A stretch of DNA of 64,000 nucleotides from Narthecium ossifragum. Its lineage: Eukaryota; Streptophyta; Magnoliopsida; Dioscoreales; Nartheciaceae. Shown one piece after another: positions 45,483-59,100 of this stretch. The translations under genes were made by a program, and so were the position numbers. Below the pieces are notes generated by a model. That model saw nothing but the letters and a program-made list of their open reading frames with translations, did not search any database and was not told the DNA's origin. Position 1 is the first letter of the stretch; every line of letters starts with the position of its first letter. The DNA lies in contig OY986973.1 of NCBI GenBank assembly GCA_963920575.1, positions 5,001,054-5,065,053 of the forward strand, written 5' to 3'.

Positions 45483-48400
45483 TTACCCAAAACGACTAGA
45501 GCTACCGAATCTTGGAGCTGAATAGCCATGCTTGTGATTGCCCATTGAGTGGTCTGGACCATATGTTCCCACAAAATGCTCGGATTTCGGCCATTGGGAA
45601 CTTGAATGATACCCATAAGAAGAGAACGAATGCTCTTTGCAGCTCTTTCTAGCTGATGTTGCAGGTGATGCCCAGTCACCATTTGCATTAGGCATGTCAC
45701 CTGGATCATCAAAAATCCAATCACCTCTAGACCTGGATTTTCCAGATCTACTGTTATATCCCCCTTCATACTGTGCGCTTTTCTTTCCTCGATATCTGGA
45801 ATTTTCAGATCCCACATTCCCTCCTTCATAATGTGAATTTTTCTTTCTTTCTGTCTTGCCAAGATATTGAGGAGCTGATCTATATCCCTTGGAAGGTCTG
45901 TTTTCCTTGGTATATCTCTTACTAGAGGTAGATGATTCACCAGCAGTAAAGATCTTAGAAGGGGTCGATAGTTCTCCGTACAGTTTATCAAACTGCAAAT
46001 ATAAAGGCATGGACATAAAATACTGTTAAGCTAAAAACTAAAAGAATGCTGTAAGCACACATATAATTGAAATAAACCTTGGTATTTCTCATGCATCCCC
46101 GGGCAAAATGCCCTTGTTCACCACATTTATAGCATCCCATAGGTGATGCAACAGTACTAGTTTCACCATGTGGCTTTGCGCACCCCTGAGGCAATGCAAT
46201 TGACAGCAAAATTTTGGATCTATGTAAACTATGGCAAACAATATATAGACTATATGCATCAAGAAGATATCAACTTACTAAACCACTATGGCCAAACTGG
46301 GCACAGTTGTAACACGAGACCACTTTTACACCATTATCTATGAAGTCAGCACAGCAAATATGACCAAACTTTTTGCACACGTAACATTGCAATTCCTGCC
46401 CCATCCAAAGGAACAAACATTGTAACATGGCACCTTTGTGCCCTCGTATTGCAGCAAAATTTAAAGGGCAAAAGGAGGAAAACAAAAGGAAGCGTCAAAA
46501 ACTATTCTGAAAGCTCCATGGACCTTAATATCATCAGATGCATAATTGTTTCTGCAGTTCAACATGTCATGCCCAAGATCACCACAACGTAGACAAAGCT
46601 TAGAGTCCTGAGGATTTCGATGATACTTATCCGGACAGTGTTTTGCTTGGTGCCCTCTTCTTTTGCAGAAATGACAATCTTGCCCCTAGAGTATATTCCA
46701 ATGCACTTTAGGAAACATTTGCAAAAGGTACATAGGAAAAAACATACCAAATGTATAGAACTATATCTCACTTTACAACATCTGCATGAAATCACAAGCA
46801 ACTTCGACATGTAAAATTCAAAGCAATAAAACGCCATCATAAAGCTGTGAAAATACCACGTTGGCAAAATATCCCCCAATAAGACCACCTATTTAGCTCT
46901 ATGATGAATAACAAAACTGATTAAGGGTTACATAACCTGTTTCACTAACACTAGTTTCCTACAACATAAATGACAACTCGTACGAAAAACCACTATTTCT
47001 CATTCAATAAAAGGTGTATTGGTAAAGCTGAAGACCAGAAAGCATCTTCAAGCAGCTTTACATGAACACAAACACACAAGATGGTAAAGTTCAAATTACA
47101 AAACCTACCGGTAAAACCTACTTTATCTACTACCAAAATATGTTTACCAAAACAAAGTGGAATCTGAACAGCATCTAAAGATACTCCAAAATACATAAAA
47201 ACTACAATATAAGCACACAACAAATCATGGAATTGTGCAAAGTGCAGTGTCAGAATAGTTAACATACATCAAAATTCAAGATAGAGGCGCAGTATAAGAA
47301 GAATTACAGGTTTTAGTATGACAAATTAAATTTCAAGACAAATAATGGGTTGCCTAGTCTTTTACCTTATCCTTGAAAAGATCAGAGGGCCAACAAAGAA
47401 GATGATTAATCCTCAACAATAAAGTAGTGTGAAAGATATGTAAACATAAAATTACTTGTATAAGACTCTAACCAACTGAGAAAATCAAGAATCTACATCC
47501 AGAGACAAATATAGCAGTAGGAGTTCCAATGTCTTGTACTTCAACTTTTGTGGTTGAAATCACTTACCAATGTGCATTTATAGGAATTGTGCCCATACAT
47601 TCCACAAACAAAGCATGGTTTCTGCCGTCTCTCCTTTAGGCAATTCACAGCCATATGACCAGCCTCACCACAATTATAGCAATGTCCAACATTGTTATCT
47701 CCAGGATCAAAGTACCTAGGTCCACGCTAAAATGGAAATGACGGAAGCTCAAGTTAGAATAAATGTAGTACACACTAATACTGTAAAAAGGTGAATCGTC
47801 TAGACATACAAGAAGCCTTCGCAAAACCACGTTGTCAGATAAATCACTAGCATCTGTGACCACAGAATCAGCTGCTGGAAGTGCTTCCTCTTGCTCTTCC
47901 ATGTTGTTGTCCTGTGTTTAAACCAGATATTTTTCACAAATTTAGCATCATCCTTATCATGAAAAATAGGCAGAAAAAAGGTTTTTGGAATCAGAACATC
48001 GTGTGGGATATGCTCGGTGATTCCTAGCAATGCGTCAACTGCAAATATATGATTTGAACAAGCGGATATATTGGATTTTCACGCTTTTACTGAAGCAGAT
48101 CAGCTCAGAAAGAATGCACTTACAGGAAGCTCCCGATTAATCAAGCTGTCAGCTGCATCATTTGCCTCTCTCACAACTGCATCAGTGGTCGTAGTTTCCA
48201 GGAGCCCTTCTTTCTAAACATGCATAACATGAGAGAAATACCAAATAAGGACTTCTTCTGATCGTGACAATTATGGAAGCTGCAAAAAAATTTCCAACAA
48301 ATCTATCCCTTCCCCTCTCATGTACTGAATCAAAATATGCAACTCAGGCCAACAAATGCAATTTAGTTCTTCAAGCCAGTAATCAACAGAAGGTAAGCAA

Positions 48401-48933
48401 TACTGAGATAGATGAGTCACTTCCATGAAATGGATATTACACAGTAGCGTATCAAAAACCCAAATTTCTAACGAAAAGTAAGAAACTGTGAAAGTTTCAT
48501 CAATTGGGTTATAGCAGAACAAACTCACAGGGACATCCTCCTCGATCTTCTTCTTTTTCTTAGGCTTTTTCTTAGGCTTCTTCCTACTCCTCTCCTCCTC
48601 CGCTGCCAGCACCGCCACCTCCCCACCGCTCACAACTGAGAGGTTGCAATCCGAGACGAGCTCGACCTCGTCGGAGGTGGAGGAGAGCTCAAAAATCGAC
48701 ACTTCCTCTCGGGCCTCGGCCGCTCCGCTATCTCGATCTCGGGCATCGCCACCGCCCGGGATCTCGGTCCTCAGCCGCTTAGCCTCGCGCCGCCTCGCCC
48801 GCTCCGCTATCTCGATGGTGAGATCCCTATTCGCCTCCTCGTCGTCGCTGCTGGTGATGACGGTCACCGACCCAAATCCCTCTTCGTCGTCGTCGGGGCA
48901 GACCTTACCCTTGGATCTCCGACGCCGGCTCAT
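45483..48933 (-). CDS. CCHC zinc-knuckle protein (ZCCHC7/Air-like)
   Basis: Likely an RNA-binding nuclear protein similar to yeast Air1/2 and animal ZCCHC7, which serve in the TRAMP complex that feeds RNA to the exosome. Exons in transcript order: 48933-48529, 48213-48124, 47911-47810, 47726-47568, 46685-46524, 46395-46279, 46185-46078, 45992-45483. They join in frame to 550 aa. The N-terminus (MSRRRRSKGKVCPDDDEEG) is basic then acidic, with a KKPKKKPKKKKK nuclear-localisation-like run near residue 120. Six canonical CX2CX4HX4C knuckles are visible (CYNCGEAGHMAVNC, CFVCGMYGHNSYKC, CHFCKRRGHQAKHC, CLRCGDLGHDMLNC, CYNCAQFGHSGLGC, CYKCGEQGHFARGC) plus an irregular one (CYVCKKFGHICC). The C-terminus is Ser/Gly/Arg/Tyr-rich. 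It is divergent from the HDA15-like gene. The TRAMP role is inference from domain layout. Confidence 0.9.
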
Positions 48934-49310
48934 GGCGGGGAATCCTCCAAGGGAGAAGGAGCACTGGAGACGGAATAAACCCTAAGCCAATCTAGGATCC
49001 GACCGCCGCCTGCGAAATCCTAATTAAGGCTAAACAACACCAGAGGACCTAGGGCCGGCCCGGATCCTATATAAGTTTTATTTGGGCCTTTAGTTTGAGG
49101 CCGCACTCGGTCCTGATTCAAAACGTGTTTTGATTCGCATTCGATGAAGTCCGACCCGTTTAACTTAAAATTTTACAGCCCCATTCGTCCCTTTCTCAAC
49201 CAAATCCTTAACCCTAGCTCTCACATCTCCGACCCTAATTCGATTGACCGGCCATTGTCGACCGGCGGCAGATGGCTGGCCGGTGTTAGCGAAGAGGCTT
49301 CGATAAAAGG
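48934..49310. promoter_or_regulatory. Shared divergent promoter region and HDA15 leader
   Basis: The zinc-knuckle start codon (minus) and the presumed HDA15 leader (plus) are only a few hundred bases apart. A TATATAAG box lies at 49068-49075 on the plus strand, with GGGCC/GGGCCT motifs around it. A likely 5' leader exon ends at 49309 with a GTATG donor. The matching acceptor is at 50061-50062, which would place a 753-bp intron in the 5' untranslated region of the deacetylase gene. Confidence 0.5.
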
Positions 49311-50123
49311 TATGTTTTTCATTTCAAGATTTAATTTTTCTCCATTAGTAGTTCTCTGCCATTTTTCCTGGCCTATGGCTGCTACTCGTTAGACCACGAC
49401 TGCGGCTACAGATGGCGCCAATTTCTGTTGTGGATGACGCCCAATTGTCGCTCCAGCGGCCACTGCCGCCTCCTGCTGCTGCGATTGTGGCGGTTCCTGC
49501 TGCCATGATGGCTAGGCCATCGTTTGTTTGGCTGCTATGAATGCGGTCACCACCAACTGCTGGTCCTAGGACGGCTAATGCTATCTGAAAGACTACAGTT
49601 ATGAACCGATCACTGAACACTACACTCGCAGCTGTGAATGCTTGTGTATATGGACTAAAATTTAAGGTTTCCTCGTTGTGTAAAATGTATACATTGTGCC
49701 TACAGTTCAAGGCCTTATATATTTATTTATATATGAAAATGTGTATGATGCATCTGAGTATTAACTACTTCTAAATTTTCTTCGTATAAATGTATCTTTC
49801 TGGTCATTTTTTTACAATGCATAGATCTCAGCTCAATTTTACTTGTTTAATGATGGAGGAGGGGGTTTGTAAGTTTAAAGATAGAGAGAGCTTCAAATTG
49901 CTTCGTCATATTTGTCATAGATCCATGTGTTTAATGATGGAGGGGGTCCTGTCTGGATTCTTTCGTGTGCTTTTACGTAGATACTTTGGCTTCATATTTT
50001 TTTTTTTTAGTGTAGATTTCTATCTATTGATTTCTGTGTTGTTTGCCTTTCTTTTCTTTCAGACTGATAATGCAAGTCTCCTTTGCGGCTTAGTATCTGG
50101 GAAAAGATCCATACCAGTATAAA

Positions 50124-53100
50124 ATGGCATCTGAAGCAATGTGCATGAGCAAAAAGGCAAAGGAATTCCATAGAGAGGCTATACTAAATCAAACTGATCA
50201 TATGCAGTGTCAAAGTAGCTTTTCTTCCTTGTATGGACACCATGGAAAATTGGCAAGTGAAGATACCAACGGCACTTTGCAGTCTGGTCACTTCAAAGAA
50301 AAACATCTAGGAGTAGATAGTGATGAGCCTTGCAATGCTAAGGCCAACAAAACTGATACTGTATCGGAAAATAGAGCAGATATGTTCATATCTAATCGGA
50401 GAACTACTGTTGATGCCCATGAAATTGCTTGTTTGAATTGCGAGCCTGAAAATTCAAATGCATTACAAGTGCAGCAATACATGAGGCAGCAAAAGGGCAA
50501 TACTATACAAGACCTGTACATGCAAGAGGTTTATGATGATGAGGATGATGATGATAGCGACTGGGAACCAGCTGATCATGTAGTTATCAAGAAGTGGTTT
50601 TGTATTAACTGCACTATGCCAAACTTTGACGACGGTTTATACTGTGATGTATGGTCCCTCTTCTTTCTCAATAATCGTATTGTTCAACATACTAAGCTTG
50701 TATGACTGCTTGAACAGTCAGTGTAAGAAGGAATATCTTTTGATTTATTGTTATCCTCTTATTTCTTCTGTCAAAGATATGTGGAGAACCCAAGGATTCA
50801 GAAATGTTTAAGCAGGATCTAGCTCAGATCGGCAAGGCTCAGCTTTTGGTTGGTTCGGTTCCAGTTAGCAGAGATAAAGGTTCCTATAGACAAACTTGTC
50901 TGTTTCATTAGGGATACAGCTCTTTTTGAAGCAAAAGTAGTTATGTAATGACTTTTCCTTGTATCACAATGGTTCAGCTAGATTATCATTTTACATATTC
51001 AAATTCTTTATTGCTCTTTTTGTTCTTTTCCATCATTTTGTTTGTAATTATGACTTGAAAAATATAGTAGTATATGAACTGTCCAGTTATACCCTTATTT
51101 TGTCACACACATAATCCCGTGTGGACTTATTTTATACTTTGGAGTTTCTTTGATTTGGTTATTGGTAGTGTGATATAAACACTATAGCGTTCAAACTGGC
51201 TGTTAAATTTGTATTCATATTGTTACAAAAGTTTAGTAACGGCTTGAAAACTTTAATAGTTCAATACATGCTATTTGCGAGCTCCAAAAAATTTATCATT
51301 GTGTTGCTTGCCATGCAGAGGATTGACCTTGAATCTAATTGCTACAAGAATTATTCTTCTATCACTTTCTAAGATTATAATGTTCTTTCATTTTTGACCC
51401 ATGAGATCAAGAGGATACTGATTCTACTAGAAGAGATCGGCAATTAGTTTTTATGATTATCTTTTGTGCACTATATTATAATGTTGACCAAGCAGAGGAT
51501 ACATTCTCAATGATCTCACATGGAAGAGCTTTGCTATACCATCTAGAACATGTTTTGACTTGTTCTCTTCCAGTTTTGAATTTATTGTCTCTTTCTAGGA
51601 TTCTATATTGGTTGCAGTGAACACGAGCAATGCATGTGGCTTAGCAATATTAGGTTTGTGGTGTAAGACAATGTTTTCTCCTTTTAATTGTGGTGTAATA
51701 CAAAATATAATCATATTAGACTAGTTAATCATTATGGTTCATATGCTTATGATAGAATCCCAAGATTATGGGTATGATTCAATTCATCGTTTAGATTATG
51801 TGTAATGTATTTGTTCTGCTATCAGAATGATTGCATGTTGATATTAATACAGCATTTCTGGAATTAAAGATATGTGAATTTACTACTTTTGGTATTGGCT
51901 TGTAATTCATGTTTGTCGTAATCACAGATTCATCCCTCAAAGCATGTACAGCCATTGGTTTTGATGAAAGAATGTTGCTCCACTTCGAGGTAAGACACCA
52001 ATTTTTGCATTATCGGGCAGAACTTTGGTTCGTAACATAGTACTCAATGTTACACACCTGATGGTTTCCATGTCTTTTGCAATGTCTAAAATCAGTAAGG
52101 TCCTTTTTTATGTGAAAGTATAAAGTATAAGCAGCTTGAAGGGGACTATGAGATCATTTGACTCATTTGCATAGGAGGGAAATATGCCCGTTCATTGGCT
52201 GTGTGGGGTGATTAGAACATCTCTAGGTTGTGGAATGATGAGTTACTCCTGGTACTTGAACCATTTGTAGAGCAGGATATTAGTTCATTGCCAACTAACC
52301 CAGTCTGCAGGAAATTGCCGTACACAAAATTTAACGCTTCCATAAGCAGCAGCTTTTCTGATCTTGGTTGTGTGCTACTGAAATTGGATTCCTTATGCAA
52401 TGTTGTGTCTTTATCAGTAGATCTAGGATTGGACATTAGTACTTTTGACTTTTGTTCTCATTATCGTGTTATGAATTTAAGGTGTGGATGTTATGTACTT
52501 TTTGGTCTTTTGCACATCCTTATCTTGCCATGACTGCAAAGATTTCATCTTCCCCATGCAATGCATGTTTCACATGACTCACCTTTTGTTCTATGTAAAT
52601 TAGTGGTTCATAACCAATTTAATGCAGTATTGGCATGTCTGATTCCTATTTGTCACTAAATGGTCTTGCTTTTCTCTTTCCTTGGGGTATTAGCTCATGA
52701 GGGAAATTTTGCTTTACAATTAAGAGTTAATATTTGGTAACTCCGTACAACAGATGCCCGTTGTTCAAAACTCAGTGGTTTTGCTTGGACTTACATGTAC
52801 TTTAAAAGTATTAGCTTTTGGTTAGACATTAAAATCACGACAATTAGCTTTATCAAGTGCTTTGTTTTGATGTCTACTGCTCTCTTTAGGTTGAAATGAA
52901 ATCACATCCACACCCAGAGAGACCAGATCGCGTTAGAGCAATTGCTGCTGCTCTTGCTACTGCAGGTATCCTAGTTTAACAGAAGTAGCCACTTTTTTTC
53001 ATTTCCATTTGCATTTCTGGGGTTTTTAAAAGGAAATGAGTCTAGGTGTATGACCATCAACTTTCTTTAAGATTCTTATTTTTGTATGCATATAATTTTT

Positions 53101-56100
53101 TGCTAACTTCAGGTATATATCCTGGAATGTGCTCTTTAATACCTGCCAGAGAAATCACCAAAGAAGAGCTCCAGATGGTATTATTCTGAACTTTGGAATC
53201 TAAACTGGATTCTATTACTTTTAATTTGCAAAGTGAAAATTGTGCTCTAATGATTAACTTCCGACATAGATAAATGCAATTCGTAACTATGGCAATATTC
53301 TATATTTGCCATAAATAGTTATACTTTTGCTGATGATAATAGGATCAGAGTTCATAGTCGTATTTATTGTGCTTATTTCATCTTATGCACTGATCCTACT
53401 CCAATGCCGACTTCCACTCTTTGCTCCACTGACTGTGCTCAGACTGCCGACTCGGTCGGACAAATCATGGGACAAATACACACCAATATTCAAATTCTGG
53501 TTGTAAAGTTCGCTTTAATCTTCTCTGGTTTTCCCTTTGCCATTTCGTTTTGTGCTAATTGATGCAAGTCAGATTGAGTGCAGTTTAATTGGCACTTGTT
53601 GAATAACTAAATGATTGTCCGCAGTTTTCTTTTGTACTGAATGAACATACTCTTACAGCTCCAATATTTGTACTTTTAATTTTTCAGGTTCACTCTTTGG
53701 ATCATATTGAGGTTGTTGAGCAAACAAGCCGTGTGATATCGAGGTGCACTGACTTTATTGGCTTACTTTTGTAACTAGCTCAGGCACTAAATTCTAATTT
53801 AGTGATCATGATGCTCTAGGATTCTCATCTATGTGCTTTTTTTAGTTCGATCATGATGCATTTTATGAAGCTATACTGCTTGGTGAATAGAGAAAATAAC
53901 TCCTTAATCTATATTGTTTTATCCCACTTACTTCCCTTAGTCTGTTCTCTTGCCTCATTTGCATTATTCTCAACTTATTTTCTGTCGCCTTTTTATTTTG
54001 CTGCAAAATACGGCATTGCAATCATCAATTAGAGCTCCTTGTCCCTCAAACTTTGATCTACAGCTCCAACTGGATGTATATTGTATGGTTTGCGTCATGG
54101 TGTACAACTGCACAGCATGTGCTGTTCCTTAATCTTAGAATTTGCTGAGAATGTGATTCATTTATGACAAGTTTAAAGTTTTTCTTTCTTTGATCAGTAT
54201 GTTGAGATTATTTGCCTATGTTGGGCATTGTTCTATCAGAGTTGGTTAATTTTAGGATTGCAGTGGGACAATAAAGCTAATTGTTGGTGTGCCTTTCTTT
54301 GCCTTCCAATTTTTCGATATGATAGCCAAGGATAAATTCAATTATGATGACTTCTTGGATTTAACTGACAGCTATTTCACCTCAGACACATACGCCAATG
54401 AACATTCAGCGTGTGCTGCAAGACTTGCAGCAGGAGTTTGTGCAGATCTTGCTTCCTCGATTATGAGAGGGCACAAACGGAATGGTTTTGCTCTGGTAGG
54501 TTGTCCCTCTCCGACCATCTAAGGTGTCACATGTAAATAATGTTGTCCTGATGGAAGAGCTTTGAAGTTATTTGCAATTTGCGTTGACATTGACCATTTA
54601 TTCCATAAGTCAGGTTAGGCCTCCTGGGCATCATGCAGGTATCAAACAGGCCATGGGTTTCTGCCTCCACAATAATGCTGCTGTTGCTGCCTTAGCTGCC
54701 AAGCGTTCTGGTGCCAAGAAAGTTTTAATTGTTGACTGGGTAATAATGAATGAATTGGGTGATCTTCATGCTTAATATAATAAATTTTCTTATTTATGCG
54801 GTTAGTAATAATGATTAAGGCAAGCTAGATTATAGTAATCATGCCTTTGATTGATAAATTCTGGTTCCAATATTGTTGCAGGATGTACACCATGGCAACG
54901 GCACACAAGAAATATTTGAGAGTGAGAAATCGGTGAGCTGCAATATCAGTGACTTATTTAACATGTATTTGGGGCTGCATACCTCATTGCCAATGCAATG
55001 ACTATGTAAAAACTTGTCATCTGTCCTCTTGATCTTGACACTCTCCTATGTTATGTTAGAGTAGGCTCTTCTTGGTTTCTGAATTATCACCTAGAAATCA
55101 GTAGTATAGCTATCCTGCCAGCCATTCACCCTTGTTTTCAGGTTATTGATATGCTCCTTTATGTCCTATCCAGGAATCTGTCAGCAGTTTTTGGAGAGCT
55201 GTTAGGTCATAGACAGTCATTAAAATCTGCTATTGCTTATGTGCAAGCGTCTTGACTCGGATTTGTAGTTTGTTCGTACTTCTAAAGTATTCAAAGAAGA
55301 CTGGTGATCCTTTGTTTCTTACATCTTGCTATATTCATGTTTATGCAATGATTTTATGTGTACTGAGTGGTATACATGAAGAGTTGATGATGTTCCTAGT
55401 ATGTTACTTTTTTGTTGGCCAATAAAAATCTAGATTGGTGCATGCAAGATAAGCATTTGCTTGGTGTAGTTGGTTTCAAGTTCCCTTAGTTCGCATATGT
55501 GATATAAGATAGATAACTCAGTCTGAGTTAACTTATGTGCTAAAAAATTGCTAGCAAGTCTTGATGTCGTTCATGAGCTCTATCTTCTGTTCTTGTATAT
55601 TGCATGACGAGACTGATCTTTTTACTCTGCAGGCTTAATTCATCCTTGTGGTGTAGTAGTGTCTGCAGATTGCTTAGTAATTTGTTTTTGCTGCTAGGTT
55701 TTGTATATTTCTTTGCACCGGCACGAGGGTGGAAGATTCTATCCTGGAACTGGTGCTGCTGATGAGGTATTTAATCCTCTGTTTTGTGTTGATGTTATCT
55801 TTTATGTCAGTGGTGATGAAAAATGCATGCTAACCTGGATCCATTTGTAGATATGTTAAGAAGATTTACACCCTTCTTGCCACAACTGATTCATAACTTT
55901 CATCAAGATTTATGAGATAAATACTTAAAAAGGAGAAGACCTGTTTTATCTGGGAATGAAATTGCTTTATAACTGACCATGTGTGAAGGACAGTAGGTCT
56001 AGGTGATAGCTTGGTGTGGATTCTTTTAATGCTGTTTGTGCTCTCTGTTTCACAGCCACTCATGCTATGATGTTTTCTGTGTCCTAAAGTTACAAATGGG

Positions 56101-59100
56101 TGGATTATTGTGGCCAACAAGATTTTTTCATGGATATAATGGTCTAATATGCAAAAACTGTTCAAGATAAAAAAAAGGTGGTCAAATATGATATGCTAAC
56201 AACAATAAACTGAGAAAAATGATGTTGTGTCTTTTGATTTTTGACTAATTCGAAGCTCTCGTTTCGATTGTTTGAGATGGTTTGATAGCTCTGACATAAT
56301 CTACCTGAAAATTGTGTTTTGTCGGGGAACAATTGGATGCTACTGTGGCTGTATACCTCAACAAGGTTTTTCTTCTGATTTGATGTAAATTCTGGACTTT
56401 TTCTTTTTGGACTTGCTGGATTTGCAGATAATGTTTAGTTAGGTGCTTTATACTGTTAGTCTGTTGGCAACATTTATTTGGAGCATTTTTTTTGCTGCAA
56501 AGTGTTGGCATTACTTCATGTTATGTTTGCAGGTTGGGACATTGGACGGTGAAGGATACTGTGTCAATGTTCCTTGGAGTCGTGGAGGCGTGGGAGACAA
56601 TGATTACATTTTTGCTTTTCAGCATATTGTTCTACCTATAGGTCATGTTATTTTGTCTATTTTCATGCTAAAGGAGTACATGAAATAAATTCTGGATAAC
56701 CTGATAATGAAATAAATAACATAGGTATCTAATGAAGATCGAATCCTGGAATGCTTGATTTTGTTCTTGTTTCTAGGCTTTTATGTCATTGGTGTCTTAT
56801 GTGGTTTATGATTACTGGATGAGTTTATAGGCTGAACTGAAGGTATTTTTGTCTCTCGTCAGATTGTTATCCCATGCGAACTTTTGTTGGTAATCAAAAT
56901 TCTAACAGCATGTGGCTGATAGCTTTGGGTTTTGTATTCTTTAAGCTCTCATGCTTGTGCTTTTATGAAATTAAGGATAATATGGAAAGTTTGCAGTGTC
57001 CACATAACAACATTCCCTGATAAGTTACGTTCAGGTGGGATTCAGTGATACAGTTATTTTACCTTCCATCTGGATTCATTTATACCATTTAGTAGGTTCA
57101 GTTTCTATGATAGGCCAACAATGCATAATGCGAGAACTATTCCTACAAATAAAAATTCTTAATGAAGATAGAAGTGGAAGGGTTTTAAAACAGTTTTATT
57201 GGAGTGGAGATGACAACTTGTCCACGTTGTTAGTGTTGGTGGCATGATTGGCAAAGATTAATTAATGTTGCTATGTTCTAGAATCTGATGGCGAGTTCAA
57301 ATTTGATTTTCTATGGTAGAAGGCAATCTGGTGTTAATGACGATCATGAGTTATGAAGCCAATATTGCAAGAAACAAACAAATAGTTCCTGAATCTTCTG
57401 CATGAAAAGTGAACTGCTTGTTTTGGATGCAATATCTAGTTTTTTATGGAACCTCAAGCCGTCTTGTAAATGCAGAACAGCTCCAGTCTCCAAGCATTAT
57501 GCACAGAGTTACATCCAGATTCTTTGCTTCTGTTTTTCCATGTGATAATAAGTTACTCTTAAAATTGCCTTAAACTAATTGAAAATCCAGCAATACACCT
57601 ATTCACTGTCTTGTCCTTATAATATCCGTTCTGACAAGCTTGAGCCGTTCTTCTCATCCTCATCTTCTTGTTGTTGCTCTACCTATAAATTGAAGTGGCA
57701 CTCCTTTCTTGCAGCTTTGGACTTCGCCCCTGATATAACCATCATATCAGCAGGATTTGATGCAGCAAGGGGTGATCCCCTAGGTTGTTGCGATGTAAGG
57801 ATTTCCAGTTCTCTTTCTTTCCATATTGTCTCAACAAAAAGAGAGATAGTCATTTGTTTTAAAACTGAGAATTTTGGTTTTAATGATATACATTGCTTGT
57901 ATTACTGGTTTCCTGACGGAGATACAAACTTTCCAATATAGAAAGAATCTTGGTAAGCAATCATTACCAGTATCTGAATGCAGAAACGCATTGCATGCAA
58001 GCATATGATTGCCTTCACCAAAATGGTGGTCAGATTTCAGTGCATGTTGACGTTTTAATATTTCTAGTACTAGAATCAAACCCCCATCCACCTTCCATCC
58101 GTGATAAATCTGGAATTTGAAATTACCTTGAATTCACTTCAGTTATTCTTTTGGAAGATATATTGTTGGTATTCACCCCATTTTTCTTAACATGTTTAGT
58201 AACTTTATTCTGATTACTCATACCATACAAAAGTATGGAAATTTTGGTTGACAAATTGGTAGCCCATGTTTTGGCGATCTTCATTATCATTGTTAAGACT
58301 GGTCAATCATAAATTGAATTGGTTTCAATCTTTTGCACCTTCTTCATTTATGGTGTTTCTAATTACAGGTAACCCCAGACGGTTATGCACAGATGACGGA
58401 CATGTTAAGTGCTATTTCTCAGGGACGACTGCTTGTTATACTCGAAGGAGGGTGGGTGCTCCATATTTACTTCATTGGCGATGTTATTTGGTCTGAGGGA
58501 CCTAATACAAATTCCATGTTGTTTAACCTTTTCTGCTCTATGTTTCACAGTTACAATCTTCGATCAATATCCTCTTCAGCTGTTGCAGTGATTAAGGTAA
58601 ATATTTGCTTGGTGATGCATATTCTTACTTGCTATAAGAGGATTTTTATTGCTAATTTTTTTTTGTTAGAACAAAAGTTTAGTTAGGGCTTTTACTTTTA
58701 CTGTGTCTCCTTAGAGGATTTCGGGGAACTGAACATACATTTGGATAATAAAAGCGGTGGATCAGTGATTGTGCTATATCAGAACAAACAGGAAGACAAG
58801 CAGAGTTTTAAAGAGTATTTGCCAGAAATTGGGGTAATGCACAAGTTAGGTATTGCACAAAACTGTTGCATGAGGATTTCGGAAAACTATTGAAAGAAGC
58901 CTTGTTGTATAAATCTAAGTCTCCGTGAGACTAAAAGTGATTTTTTTCACAAGTAGAATTAATAGAATAAAATGGGTGCGATCATGCCAGTACTAATGCA
59001 TCGGATCCCAGCAGAATTGGGTGAGAGCAGCACTGGGATGGGTGACCTCCTGGAAAGTTCTCGTGTTTCACACCTCCCTTTAATAACAGCACTTTAATAG

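Noticed and set aside
48644..48985. 113-codon plus-strand frame rich in Ser/Arg
   Set aside because: A shadow of exon 1 of the zinc-knuckle gene, which has the supported start and splice donor on the minus strand.
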